Of a DNA stretch of 64,000 nt, positions 55,243 to 64,000 are shown piece by piece; within the stretch, counting starts at the first letter, position 1, and each line of letters begins with the position of its first letter. The notes under the pieces were generated by a model. The model was not told where the DNA came from, did not search any database, and saw only the letters and a list, made by a program, of their open reading frames with translations. The position numbers and the translations under genes are program-made. The stretch is from JACCXG01 sp963785755 (GTDB lineage: Bacteria > Acidobacteriota > Vicinamibacteria > Vicinamibacterales > 2-12-FULL-66-21), in assembly GCA_963785755.1 (NCBI GenBank), contig CAWAXG010000013.1:124001-188000 (forward strand), written 5' to 3'.

Positions 55243-56704
55243 AGGTCAGCTCCAGGTACTGTTGGAATCGCCGGTAGTGAGAGTTCCAGCGATCCTGATC
55301 TCTTGGCTCGAACCGCTCAACCGGAAAGGAACGATCGATGATCCGCCGCGCCTCGGCGAGCGTGCTCACCGCGCCGGTGCCCACCATCTGCATCGCGATG
55401 TTGCCGAGCGCCGTCGCTTCGACCGGACCGGAGACGACGGTGCGGCCGGTGGCGTCGGCCGTGAACTGATTCAACAGCCGGTTGCGCGATCCTCCGCCCA
55501 CGATCTGGATCTCCTCGACCGGCTGTCCGGTGAGCTCCTCGAGCGACTCGATGACGAATCGATACTTGAACGCCAGGCTCTCGAGAATCGCGCGGGTGAA
55601 GGCAGCCGGCGTCTCGGGCTGTGCCTGATCCGTGTCGCGGCAGAAATCCCGGATCGCCGCCACCATGTCGGGCGGATGCAGGAACGACGGGTGATCCGGG
55701 TTGAACAACACCTTGAATGCCAGGCTGTCGACGTCTGCTGCCGACAACAGCTCCTGATAGTCGAGGTCCTGACCCTCGGCCGACCACTGACGGCGGCACG
55801 CCTGCAGCAGCCACATGCCCGCGATGTTCTTCAGCAGGCGCGTCGTCCCGCAGACGCCCCCCTCGTTGGTGAAGTTCAGTTCGCGCGAGCGCGGCGTGAT
55901 GATCGGCGCCGGCACTTCCGTCCCGAGCAGGGACCACGTGCCCGAGCTGATGAAGGCGCGGCGGCCGCCTCCTTCGATCGAGGCCACCGCCGACCCGGTA
56001 TCGTGGCACGCCGGCGCGACGACCCTCGTGCCGGCGAGCGCCCGGCAGGCATCGGCACCGAGCTGGCCTACGACGGTTCCCGGCTCAATCAGCGCCGGCA
56101 GGAGTCGAGTGGGAATCCCAAGCTGCGTCAGCAGACCCGTGGCCCACGACCTGGACCGTGCATCGACGAACTGCGTGGTCGTCGCGTTGGTGTATTCGCA
56201 GGCGAGCCGGCCGGTCAGCCAGTAGTTCAAGAGATCCGGCACCGTCACGAACGTCGACGCCGACTCGATCACCTTCGGCGTGTCGCGGCACGCCGCGTAG
56301 AGCTGGAATAAGGTGTTGAAGGCCAGGAACTGAATGCCGGTGACGGCATAGATCTCATCGGCCGGAACCCGATGAAACACCTCGTCGTGAATGCCGTCGG
56401 TACGACGATCGCGGTAGTGAAAGGGATTCTGGACGAGATGCCCCTGCTCGCCGACGAGCGCGTAGTCGCAGCCCCAGGTATCGACGCCAAGGCTTTCGAG
56501 GCCCGTTCCCGAGGTGCGGTCGAGCGCGCGCCGCATCTCGAGCCAGAGCCGCAGGATGTCCCAGTTCAGCGCGCCGTTCTGCCGGACCGGCTCGTTCGGG
56601 AATCGATGGACCTCACGGATGTCGAGAACGCCGGTTCGCAGCCGGCCGACGATAGCGCGGCCGCTTTCGGCGCCGAGATCGAACGCCAGGAACTGAGCAC
56701 TCAC
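55235..56704 (-). CDS. rhaB: Rhamnulokinase
   Basis: The 489-residue protein belongs to the FGGY sugar kinase family. It starts FLAFDLGAESGRAIVG (phosphate-binding loop with the AESGR typical of RhaB) and has SLGVDTWGCDYALVG and NPFHYRDRRTDG. In the C-terminal half it has CHDTGSAVASIEGGG, SSGTWSLLGTE and IVGGGSRNRLLNQFTADATGR. It phosphorylates L-rhamnulose at O1. Its 3' end overlaps the aldolase start by 8 bases, so it heads a tightly coupled operon. A rhamnose isomerase gene is not in the window. Confidence 0.95.
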   Translation of the reverse strand: MSAQFLAFDLGAESGRAIVGRLRTGVLDIREVHRFPNEPVRQNGALNWDILRLWLEMRRALDRTSGTGLESLGVDTWGCDYALVGEQGHLVQNPFHYRDRRTDGIHDEVFHRVPADEIYAVTGIQFLAFNTLFQLYAACRDTPKVIESASTFVTVPDLLNYWLTGRLACEYTNATTTQFVDARSRSWATGLLTQLGIPTRLLPALIEPGTVVGQLGADACRALAGTRVVAPACHDTGSAVASIEGGGRRAFISSGTWSLLGTEVPAPIITPRSRELNFTNEGGVCGTTRLLKNIAGMWLLQACRRQWSAEGQDLDYQELLSAADVDSLAFKVLFNPDHPSFLHPPDMVAAIRDFCRDTDQAQPETPAAFTRAILESLAFKYRFVIESLEELTGQPVEEIQIVGGGSRNRLLNQFTADATGRTVVSGPVEATALGNIAMQMVGTGAVSTLAEARRIIDRSFPVERFEPRDQDRWNSHYRRFQQYLELTCV

Positions 56705-56738
56705 TGATCCCCGCTTTCGAAGCGATGTCGATGCCTGC

Positions 56739-59700
56739 TCAGCGATTCCCTCCGGGCGGCGCCGCCGGTGGAGGCGCCGTCAGGAACGCGGCAAGGTTAC
56801 GCAACTGCGTCTGGCCGATGCTGTCGGCAAGCGTTTCGGTCATGATCGAGGTCTTCTCCTTCCGGCTTGCCTTGATCTGCGCCTTGGGCAACTCGGTGAT
56901 GGTCCCTTCGGGCATCAGCAACGAGACGTTCGGAGCCCCATCGCGGACCACCAACCCCCTGAGCGTCCGGCCATCGGTCGTCGTGACCACGCTGGTTTCG
57001 TGCGCGGGAGCGACGGCCCGGTCGGGAATCATCACCGCTTCGAGCAGCGTGTATTTCGAGCCCAGCAGCTTCGACGAAGTCAGGTTGAGTCCGGCCACGC
57101 CGTGATCGGTGCCAAGCGGACCAAAGCGATGGCACGACGCGCAACTCTTCTCGAAGACCGCCCGGCCGGCGTCCCGATCGAGATTCTGCTGGGGCTGGAA
57201 CACCGCCTCCTCGAGCATCTCCTGGCGGCTGATCACGCGGCCGGCGCGCCGGGCGGCCAATGGATTCGAGGGGTTACCGCGGCCGCCACCGCCGCGTCCG
57301 AGCTGGGCCTGCTTCGCCTGAATCTCGGCGAGCTGCTCGGGCGTGAGCGGCGAGAAGTCCGGCGCCTTTTCATAGAGGATCTGCTGCTCGGCGGGAGAGG
57401 CGAACAGCGGCTGCACCGCATCGAACATCTGTCCGACGAAGTTGATGAACTGCGCGCCGCCGCGCCATCGCGATGTGCGGCCCAGCAGCTCGGCCAGCTG
57501 CGTCTTCTGCTCCGCGGTCCAGCCCTGGGTCACCGTGCGCAAGGCATAAAGGTAGTGGAGCTGCAGCGCCTGGTTCTCGTCCCCCTTGGGCATCGCCGCG
57601 AGGATCTTCGGGATCGCCTGCGGCTGGCCCGCATAGGCCAGCATCAGCGCGAGCTCGCGATTGAGGCGCTCGTCCTGGCTGGGGAACTGGTTCACGATCA
57701 GGCCGTGCAGCTGTTCGCGCTGCGCCGGGCTGAGCCCCTCCTTGACCTCCGCGGCGGTGTACTGAAACGCGCGAAACAGCCGGAGCTTGTTCTCGACGCT
57801 GAGATTCGTCTGCTTCGGCATGCTCAGCATGACGAACTGCTTGTCGATGAGGGGCTGCAGACTCTCCCCGCCCGCGGTGTTCACCAGCGCGATCATCGAT
57901 TCAGCCGCGCCGAGCACGTTCGTCTCCTTGAGCGCGCGGTCTTTCCAGTCGGCACGCGCGGTGCGTTCGAGCGCGATGCGCCCCGCCCAGCGCACGAACC
58001 GATCGGGATCGTTGACGAGCGCATAGATGTCGGCAGCGGGCGCCAGGCTCGGCTTGTCCGCTGACTGCCCCATCCGCACCAGCGCTTCGGCCGCGCGGCG
58101 CCGCACGACCGGGTCCGGATCCTTGAGCAGGCTCGGGCTCTGCATGGTGACGCGCATCGGTTGCGCGACACGCTGGCCCTTCTGATCGGTCATGTCGCGA
58201 GTCACGTTGCCGGTCGTCGCCCCTCCAGCGACAATCGCGGCATGGGCGCTCGCGTCCGCGGAAGAAAGGCCGCCACGCGCGCCCGCCACGTACGCGACGG
58301 CGGCGCGAACGGCAGGATCCTTGTCCAGCTTCAACACCGCGAGCATCTCGATCGGCGGGACACCATGGCGCTGCAGCTCGTAGATCGCGCGAGCGCGATC
58401 CGTGCTGGCGGCCGACGCATTGCGCGCGAGCCGCTCGAGCTCGGTCGCAAACGAGGCCCCCATCGACGCCTTCGCCTTCTCGATGGCCGCCCACCCCCAG
58501 CTCGACAGCGGTTGCGGCTGGCGGACGACCGCGAGAATGCCGGTCATGTCAGGCGTCGCGGGCAGAGCGCCCTTGTAGCGCAGCCGCCAGACGCCTCCGG
58601 ACGTGTTGCGGCCGCCGGTCGTGAAATACAACATGCCGTCGGGCGCGACCTCGACGTCGGTGATGTTGAACGGCTCGCCGTGGACGAACTCGGCGCGGTC
58701 CGATCGTGCCGAGTAGGTCGCGCCGTTCGGCGTCAGCGCGGTATAGAGAAGGCGGCCGCGCGACCAATCCGCTTCGAAGAAGTTGTCGAAGAACTCACGC
58801 GGATAGGCGTAGCTCGTGTAGAACTCGACCCCCACCGGGGACCCGCGGCCGACGTCCCGCACGGGCGGGAGAGAATCGATGTAGTAGGCCGGATACTTGC
58901 CCGACCCGTCGCGATAGCCGAAATTGCCGCCGGGGATCCCATGCACCGTTCGCACGTCGCGATACCAGGGCATGTTGATATCCCACTCCATGTCGCTGTC
59001 GAAGAGGAAGATCTCGCCGGCGAGGTTGTAGGCGTAATCGTAGGCATTGCGATTCCCGCCGAAGAGGACGGTGAACTTCTCGATCGACGGATCCCACCGG
59101 TAGACGCCGCTGTGAACGCCCTGACGGATGCTGCGGCCGAAGTTCGGGAGATACGGCAGCAGCTGCGCGTCCTTGTCCTTCAGAATGAGGGAATTGGGAT
59201 CGAGCCTGTCATCGGCGATCGTGGCGTGGTTGCCGGCGATGACCGTATAGCCGCCATCGGGCGCGCGGCGAATGGCATGCGGACCATGCTCCTGAATCCC
59301 GCCCGGCGTGATCGACACGGTCTCGAACGTGTCCGCGACGTCATCGCCGTTCGTATCCTGCAGGCGATACACCCCCGCGGGGGGCGGCGGACCGCCGCGT
59401 CCACCCTGCCGCCCGCCGCCCTGCGCGGCGTCCGCCGGAGGCGGTGGCGGAGGCGGCTGGGGCGCCGCATCGGAACACGACGCGTAGAGGGTCGGACCGT
59501 CGAACCACAGACCCTGGCAGTTGCGAACCTTGTCGGTGATGACCTTCTCGGATTCGAAGATGCCGTCCTTGTCGTTGTCGAGGAGCAGCCGCGGGTGGTC
59601 GTTTTCCTTCGAGACCACGGGCCGGCCCTGGCTGTCGAACGTGAGGACCACGTACGAGTCAGTCTTGTCGGCCGGGTTGACGCGTTCAATCGCGAAGCCC

Positions 59701-59840
59701 GGCAGCGTGCCGAACTTGACGCCGGCGACGGTCTGCATCACCAGCTGTGCCTGATTCGGTGCCTGTACCGCCGCCAGGACCCGAACGACCCCAATCCCCG
59801 CCAGCACGGCAAGGCTCGCCACCAACCATCTCGCGCGCAT
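56739..59840 (-). CDS. Secreted PVC-type haem-binding, propeller and HEAT-like protein with cytochrome c domain
   Basis: The 1033-residue protein has a signal peptide (RARWLVASLAVLAGIGVVRVLA). Residues ~35-430 form a beta-propeller of the putative membrane-bound dehydrogenase type (LLLDNDKDGIFE, DTNGDDVADTFE, HGPHAIRRAPDGGYTVIAGN, VHGIPGGNFGYRDGSG). A Pro/Gly/Arg-rich insert sits near 125-155. Residues ~440-870 are helical, HEAT-like repeats. The C-terminal ~140 residues carry one haem c site C900-A-S-C-H904 and a domain with LRGLVVRDGAPNVSLLMPEG. Such proteins are thought to oxidise sugars or glycolates in the periplasm. The stop is 34 bases before rhaB, so a role in rhamnose or glycan use is plausible. 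Confidence 0.87.
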   Translation of the reverse strand: MRARWLVASLAVLAGIGVVRVLAAVQAPNQAQLVMQTVAGVKFGTLPGFAIERVNPADKTDSYVVLTFDSQGRPVVSKENDHPRLLLDNDKDGIFESEKVITDKVRNCQGLWFDGPTLYASCSDAAPQPPPPPPPADAAQGGGRQGGRGGPPPPAGVYRLQDTNGDDVADTFETVSITPGGIQEHGPHAIRRAPDGGYTVIAGNHATIADDRLDPNSLILKDKDAQLLPYLPNFGRSIRQGVHSGVYRWDPSIEKFTVLFGGNRNAYDYAYNLAGEIFLFDSDMEWDINMPWYRDVRTVHGIPGGNFGYRDGSGKYPAYYIDSLPPVRDVGRGSPVGVEFYTSYAYPREFFDNFFEADWSRGRLLYTALTPNGATYSARSDRAEFVHGEPFNITDVEVAPDGMLYFTTGGRNTSGGVWRLRYKGALPATPDMTGILAVVRQPQPLSSWGWAAIEKAKASMGASFATELERLARNASAASTDRARAIYELQRHGVPPIEMLAVLKLDKDPAVRAAVAYVAGARGGLSSADASAHAAIVAGGATTGNVTRDMTDQKGQRVAQPMRVTMQSPSLLKDPDPVVRRRAAEALVRMGQSADKPSLAPAADIYALVNDPDRFVRWAGRIALERTARADWKDRALKETNVLGAAESMIALVNTAGGESLQPLIDKQFVMLSMPKQTNLSVENKLRLFRAFQYTAAEVKEGLSPAQREQLHGLIVNQFPSQDERLNRELALMLAYAGQPQAIPKILAAMPKGDENQALQLHYLYALRTVTQGWTAEQKTQLAELLGRTSRWRGGAQFINFVGQMFDAVQPLFASPAEQQILYEKAPDFSPLTPEQLAEIQAKQAQLGRGGGGRGNPSNPLAARRAGRVISRQEMLEEAVFQPQQNLDRDAGRAVFEKSCASCHRFGPLGTDHGVAGLNLTSSKLLGSKYTLLEAVMIPDRAVAPAHETSVVTTTDGRTLRGLVVRDGAPNVSLLMPEGTITELPKAQIKASRKEKTSIMTETLADSIGQTQLRNLAAFLTAPPPAAPPGGNR

Positions 59841-60375
59841 AACGCCTCGCTGACTGATTGCTCGGCGGTTCAGGAGTTCAAGGGTTCAGGCGGTTCAAGT
59901 TGGTTCAGGTTCAGCGGTTCGAGGGTTCAAGGTCGCTGAACCCGAACATTTGAACATGTGAACCGAACCACGGGAACTCCAGAACCCGAACCCTTGAACC
60001 CGAACGTCTGAACCCTTGAACCCCTGAACCCGAACGCGTGAACCCCTGAACTGTTGAACCCCTTGAACCGACCACCTTTGAAACGAGAAAGTCCCGCGAT
60101 TGGTATCAGTTCAGGGCGGAGCCGGTCAAGCGGACGGGCCTTCAGCTCCGCTGTTTCGCAGTGAGAAACGGCCTCGGAGCCGCGGCGAATCCTTCTCGAA
60201 GGATCTGACTCCGCTTCGCGCCGGTCCGGCCGACGGAAAACGTAGGCGGAGTTTCTCTGGGCGAAAAACACCCGACGCCGCGCCGGTGAGACTGTAACTG
60301 TCCGGCGGGCTGAACGTATTATTAGGCACGGACGCGCGTGATGCGCTCGCCCCTGGAGGGGGATTGGAGGCCAAA
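59841..60375. repeat. Family D repeat (GAACCCTTGAACC, 59870-60085) and empty gap
   Basis: The first part (59870-59932) has forward GGTTCAAGGGTTCAGG units. From 59936 to 60085 the units are reversed (TGAACCCTTGAACCCGAAC), so the arms can pair. The rest (60086-60375) holds the upstream region of the cytochrome gene; two short palindromic pieces (CCTTCTCGAAGG near 60191) are visible but no gene. Confidence 0.75.
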
Positions 60376-60819
60376 TTGCATTTTAGATCCTGTGCTGTAG
60401 CGTTGCTGGTGGCCGTGGCCGGCTCGATCGGCATCGCTCAGAAGATCACGACGCCGGAAGAACTCGACAAGGTAATGAAGCGGGTGCAGCAGGCCAATAT
60501 GGCCGCGAACAAGGCGCTTGCTGCCAAGAACCTCGACGAAGCTGCCAAGCAGCTGGCCGTGGTCAAGCAGGCCATCAACGACTCCCGGGAATTCTGGATC
60601 CAGCACAAGAAGGACGACGCGATCGCGGCGAACAAGGATACGGTTGCCAAGATCGAGGCGGTTGAAAAGTTGTTTACGGGGCCGAATGCCGACCCGCAGG
60701 CTATCGGCGCCGCGATGAAGCAGGAAGTCGGCACAGCCTGCCGCAGCTGCCATGAAAAGTACCGGGTGCGAGACGCCGAGAACAACTGGGTGCTCAAGCC
60801 GGGTTCTATCGGAGGCTAA
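60376..60819 (+). CDS. Cytochrome c prime-like periplasmic protein
   Basis: A TTG start at 60376 is set by GGAGG (60366-60370). The 147-residue protein has a signal peptide (MHFRSCAVALLVAVAGSIGIAQ), a four-helix bundle-like body rich in Ala/Lys (VMKRVQQANMAANKALAAKN, AAKQLAVVKQAIND) and one C-terminal haem site C122-R-S-C-H126-EKYR. A haem motif near the C-terminus after helices is the layout of cytochromes c prime and c-556. It precedes the Rieske and cytochrome b genes and may exchange electrons with them. Confidence 0.87.
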   Translation: MHFRSCAVALLVAVAGSIGIAQKITTPEELDKVMKRVQQANMAANKALAAKNLDEAAKQLAVVKQAINDSREFWIQHKKDDAIAANKDTVAKIEAVEKLFTGPNADPQAIGAAMKQEVGTACRSCHEKYRVRDAENNWVLKPGSIGG

Positions 60820-60884
60820 GGCTCGGAGGAGTGGAGGACGATCCCGCTTCCTCCACTCTTCGTTCCTCCGCGACGTACGAGCCT

Positions 60885-61370
60885 ATGTGTCCAGGTCAAC
60901 ACACTCCACACCCTGATTCCGGCCGCCGGCGCTTTCTTTCGGGCGCAATCACCGCCATTCAAGGCGCGATCGGCGCGACGCTCACGTTCCTCCTCGGCGG
61001 TGCGGTCGTGTCGCCGGCATTCGGCACGCGCCGCCAGGACTGGTGGCCGGCCGTTCCCATCGATGACTTGCCGGACAACGAGCCGACGCCGGTGACGATT
61101 CGGGTCACTCGGGAAGACGGCTACAGCCAGGTGGTCGATCGGCAGGTGGTCTTTCTCGTGAAGACTGGCGCCGAGGTCACTGCGCTGTCGTCGACATGCA
61201 CGCATCTCGGCTGCCGGGTCAGCTGGAACGCGAGCGACAAGACCCTCAAGTGTCCGTGCCACGGCGGCGTCTTCGATCAGACAGGCGCGGTCAAAGACGG
61301 CCCGCCGCCCGCCCCGCTCGCACGCCACGCGACCCGCGTCGAAGGGGAACAGGTGCTGGTGCAGCTCTGA
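60885..61370 (+). CDS. Rieske [2Fe-2S] protein of a bc complex
   Basis: The 161-residue protein has a twin-arginine-type N-terminus (SGRRRFLSGAI) and one uncleaved membrane helix (AIGATLTFLLGGAVVSPAFG), as bacterial Rieske subunits do. The cluster motifs are C105-T-H107-L-G-C110 and C123-P-C125-H126-GG. It takes electrons from quinol in the bc1/b6f-type complex. The stop TGA overlaps the ATG of the cytochrome b gene by one base. The start at 60885 is used; an upstream in-frame start adds an unconserved stretch. Confidence 0.93.
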   Translation: MCPGQHTPHPDSGRRRFLSGAITAIQGAIGATLTFLLGGAVVSPAFGTRRQDWWPAVPIDDLPDNEPTPVTIRVTREDGYSQVVDRQVVFLVKTGAEVTALSSTCTHLGCRVSWNASDKTLKCPCHGGVFDQTGAVKDGPPPAPLARHATRVEGEQVLVQL

Positions 61371-62956
61371 TGGGGAGGCTGCGCGGCATCTTCGACTGGA
61401 TCGACGCACGCACCGGCTTCCGCGCCGGGCGCAGCCATCTGCTCGACGAGCCGATCCCCCCCGGCGTCGGCTGGTGGTTCGTGACCGGCAGCATCCTGCT
61501 CTTCCTGCTCGCCGTCCAGCTCATCACCGGCATCGTCCTGACGATGTATTACGTGCCGTCGCCGGAGCACGCCTACGACAGCGTCCGCTACATCGCGGAT
61601 CAGCTGCCGCTCGGCCGCATCGTCCGTGCGCTCCACTTCTTCGGCGCCAGCTTCATCGTCGTCGCCGCGGTCCTGCACATGCTGCGGGTGGTGCTGTTCG
61701 GGTCCTACAAGAAGCCGCGCGAGGTCACCTGGATGACCGGCGTCGTGCTGCTGCTGATCATCCTGGGCTTCGCGCTGACCGGCTACCTGCTGCCCTGGGA
61801 TCAGAAGGCGTACTGGGCGACGACGGTCACGATCAACATCGCGCGCAGCACGCCGGTCTTCGGCGAGCAGGTCGCGAACATCATGCGGGGCGGCGCCGAG
61901 CTCGGCGCGTTGACGCTGCTCCGCTGGTACGCGGCACACGTGTTCCTGCTGCCCGCGGCGCTGATCGCGTTCGTCGTGGCGCACGTCTATCTGATGCGGC
62001 GGCACGGAATCTCGGGACCGGTTGCCGCCGTGGGCGGCGATCCCAAGCCGTTCTATCCGTATCAGGCGTTCAAGGACACGGTCGCGGCCGCGTTCGTGTT
62101 CGCGCTCCTGATCACGTTCGCGTTGACGGTCAAGGTGCCGCTCGACGCGATCGCGGACCCGTCGGACGCGACGTATGTGCCGCGCCCCGAGTGGTACTTC
62201 CTCAGCCTCTTCCAGCTGCTGAAGTACTTCCCCGGACCGCTGGAGCCGGTCGCGACCATCGTGATTCCAGGGCTCGTCGTTACCAGCCTTCTGCTGCTGC
62301 CGTTCCTGGATCGCGGCCCGGACCGCCACCTGAGGAGGCGGCGCCTCGTGGCGGCCGGATTCGTCGTGCTCGGCACGGCCGTCATCAGCCTCACCTATCT
62401 CGGGTTGAAGGACTCGCCCGCGCATGCCGATCCTTCGCGATGGGGACCGCTTTCGCTGGCTGGGCGGGAGTTCGTCCGCGACGACCGATGCACGAAGTGC
62501 CATCGGCGGGGTGGAGCCGCGAATCCGATGGAGATCACGCGGATCACGCGCGATCCCGAGTGGCTGCTCGCGCACGTCCCCGATCCGGAAATGATCGCGC
62601 CGGGACTGCGAAAGCCACCGGTCGGCGGCATGCGTGAGTCCCAGGCCCGCTCGATCGTGAGCTATCTCCAGAAGGTTCGCGCCGGAGGCAACGCTCCCGA
62701 ACCGACCGGGGATACGCGCGTCGCGGTGCTCGTGCTCGGCCGGTGGTGCGGCGCCTGCCACGTGATCGACGGTGAGGGTGTCGAGCAGGGTCCGGAGCTC
62801 ACGCACGCCGGCAAGGAGCACGACGCGAAGTGGATTCGGGAGTGGATCAGCGATCCGGCTGCAGTGGACGACCTGGCGGACATGCCGCCGTTCAACGACA
62901 AGCTGACGCCGGAAGAGCTGACGATTATCGCCAACTACCTGGCGGCGCGGAAATAA
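61370..62956 (+). CDS. Cytochrome b fused to C-terminal di-haem cytochrome c region
   Basis: The 528-residue protein has an N-terminal cytochrome b: helices with the haem-ligating His pairs (RALHFFGASFIVVAAVLHMLR; RWYAAHVFLLPAALIAFVVAHVYLMRRH), the GYLLPWDQKAYWATT stretch of the Qo region, and PEWYF (the PEWY motif). About 60 residues after the last helix, two CxxCH sites occur (CTKCHRR and CGACHVI). So cytochrome b, a linker and two c-haems are on one chain, replacing separate cytochrome c1. With the Rieske and cytochrome c prime-like genes it forms a compact quinol-oxidising unit. Confidence 0.93.
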   Translation: MGRLRGIFDWIDARTGFRAGRSHLLDEPIPPGVGWWFVTGSILLFLLAVQLITGIVLTMYYVPSPEHAYDSVRYIADQLPLGRIVRALHFFGASFIVVAAVLHMLRVVLFGSYKKPREVTWMTGVVLLLIILGFALTGYLLPWDQKAYWATTVTINIARSTPVFGEQVANIMRGGAELGALTLLRWYAAHVFLLPAALIAFVVAHVYLMRRHGISGPVAAVGGDPKPFYPYQAFKDTVAAAFVFALLITFALTVKVPLDAIADPSDATYVPRPEWYFLSLFQLLKYFPGPLEPVATIVIPGLVVTSLLLLPFLDRGPDRHLRRRRLVAAGFVVLGTAVISLTYLGLKDSPAHADPSRWGPLSLAGREFVRDDRCTKCHRRGGAANPMEITRITRDPEWLLAHVPDPEMIAPGLRKPPVGGMRESQARSIVSYLQKVRAGGNAPEPTGDTRVAVLVLGRWCGACHVIDGEGVEQGPELTHAGKEHDAKWIREWISDPAAVDDLADMPPFNDKLTPEELTIIANYLAARK

Positions 62957-63139
62957 CGGCTAAGCCGTTCGCCGATGCTGAGACGATGCGCAGCTACCGG
63001 ATCTCAGTAAATGCAATGTTCGAATACCCGTTGCGTCATGCAGGTCCCGGAGGAGGAGTCGCGGCGGGATCGCGGGCCACTGCCCGCGAGTGCGTCCCGT
63101 CACTTCGGCGACAAAGCCGAGGGCATCGGTTTGATTCGT

Positions 63140-64000
63140 TCAGCGGCGCGCGCCGGCGCGGATGAGCTCGGCTTCGATCTCAGCATGGCTGCTCCTCCTC
63201 GCCCACGCGAGCGGGGTGGCCCAGGATTCAGCGTCCGCCTCGATCGGATCCGCGCCGCGCTCGAGAAACAGCCTGACCAGCGGCAGCTGTCCCCACCGGC
63301 ACGCCCATCCGAGCGGCGTGCTCTTCAGCAGGTTGTCCCTGAGATCCAGGCGCGCGCCCTTGTCGAGGATGGCTCCTGCGAACGCGACCCGCTCAACCGG
63401 TGCGAGGTTCCCGCGGGCGACGATGTTGTGGAGCGGGGTGAGGCCGAACTGCTGCCGATCTGTAGGACGGCCGCGGAGATTCGGATCGCAGCGTTCCAGC
63501 AACAGGCGGAAACCCGTCAGGTGCGGACTGTCTTTCCATTCCGTGACTGCAGGGTCGCTGTCGTGACGCAGCGTCTGTTCGAGCAGGGAGAACCATCGCG
63601 GATCATCCGGTCGCCAGTCAATCTGCGCGAGCGCCGCGCGCACGATTTCCGGCTCGCCCCGCCTGGCTGCGCCGTTGAGAAGCTCTTCTGCGACCGACGA
63701 GCTCTCTCCTTCGACGCGGCATGGTGCATCTGCTGCCAGGACCCGGAGGGCCAGATCGACGGAGCCGAATGCGGCGATGGCGCCAGCGGTGAGCATTCCG
63801 CCGTGGGCCTCCAGCAGCGCAATCATTCGTTCGTCGCCGGAACCGTAGGCGGACGAAATGGGATCGCCGCTGGCATAGATCGAGGCATTCGGATCTGCGC
63901 CGGCGTTCAGCAGCGTTTCTGCCATTTCGTGCCGCTTCAGCTCCACCGCGTGCTGCAGCGCCATACCCCAGGTCCACGGGGCATCATCACCATCGAACAG
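63140..64000 (-). CDS. Ankyrin-repeat protein, N-terminus cut by window edge
   Basis: The reverse-strand frame is open from 64000 to the stop at 63140, so the start is outside the window. Seen residues hold several ankyrin units: LKRHEMAETLLNAGADPNAS, FGLTPLHNIVARGNLAPVER and STPLGWACRWGQLPLVRLFLERGADPIEAD, TPLAWARRSSHAEIEAELIRAGA. These bind proteins and carry no catalytic motif. The 183-base gap before the cytochrome b gene holds nothing recognisable. Function unknown. Confidence 0.85.
   Translation of the reverse strand: MFDGDDAPWTWGMALQHAVELKRHEMAETLLNAGADPNASIYASGDPISSAYGSGDERMIALLEAHGGMLTAGAIAAFGSVDLALRVLAADAPCRVEGESSSVAEELLNGAARRGEPEIVRAALAQIDWRPDDPRWFSLLEQTLRHDSDPAVTEWKDSPHLTGFRLLLERCDPNLRGRPTDRQQFGLTPLHNIVARGNLAPVERVAFAGAILDKGARLDLRDNLLKSTPLGWACRWGQLPLVRLFLERGADPIEADAESWATPLAWARRSSHAEIEAELIRAGARR

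Overview
The window is a high-GC, densely coded stretch of chromosome from a Gram-negative bacterium. I infer an Acidobacteriota member close to Vicinamibacteria. The reasons are an ECF sigma factor coupled to a Ser/Thr kinase, a kinase followed by a PD40-type propeller, a PVC-type haem protein, many secreted hydrolases, Tat signals, a Rieske/cytochrome b unit with c-haems, and families of short degenerate intergenic repeats. No rRNA, tRNA, CRISPR array, transposase or integrase is visible. The taxonomic call is inference.

Layout. 1-8.7 kb: a truncated receiver-histidine kinase, a Tat-exported amidase, a BlaI/M56 (BlaR1-like) pair with a visible palindromic operator, and an overlapping cyclophilin / ECF sigma / Ser-Thr kinase set. 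9-22.6 kb: periplasmic and membrane housekeeping genes: MltB, alkaline phosphatase, an M48-like membrane protein, an M28 peptidase, a Na+/H+ antiporter-like protein, a serine hydrolase, and a ctaA / MFS / small membrane protein operon. 22.8-43.7 kb: an accessory region built around intracellular proteases and caspase-fold enzymes. It holds a subtilase, a broken kinase-propeller gene, a ComEC-type MBL hydrolase, a gluzincin, a small conserved protein, an M43 (pappalysin-like) protease, a SLOG-like protein, a 1436-residue hydrolase-caspase protein and a 1793-residue protein with two alpha/beta-hydrolases plus a CHAT protease. 43.9-49.2 kb: divergently transcribed, an old-yellow-enzyme / cyclooxygenase-like haem dioxygenase fusion, a di-haem cytochrome c and a HIT protein. 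49.2-50.0 kb: an inverted duplication of a decayed gene. 50-59.8 kb: a rhamnose-to-pyruvate operon (rhaB, rhaD-SDR, lutABC, all overlapping) behind a large PVC-type haem protein. 60.4-63 kb: a cytochrome / Rieske / cytochrome b-c respiratory unit. The right edge cuts an ankyrin-repeat gene.

The best candidate for an undescribed system is the 23-44 kb block. At least five unrelated protease folds (S8, gluzincin, M43, caspase, CHAT) sit together, none with a recognisable signal peptide, and two of them are fused to lipase-like alpha/beta-hydrolases. The divergent OYE-dioxygenase fusion next door could act on fatty acids. That link is inference.

Two sequence-level patterns run through the window. 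First, five otherwise intact genes (alkaline phosphatase, M48, M28, gluzincin, SLOG) are each broken once, and each is repaired by removing one base from a short G/C run. This looks like assembly error, unlike the kinase-propeller gene, which carries about six disruptions. Second, intergenic spaces hold several families of short-period degenerate repeats, often as facing inverted arms. In at least two places these repeats are read through as C-terminal tails.
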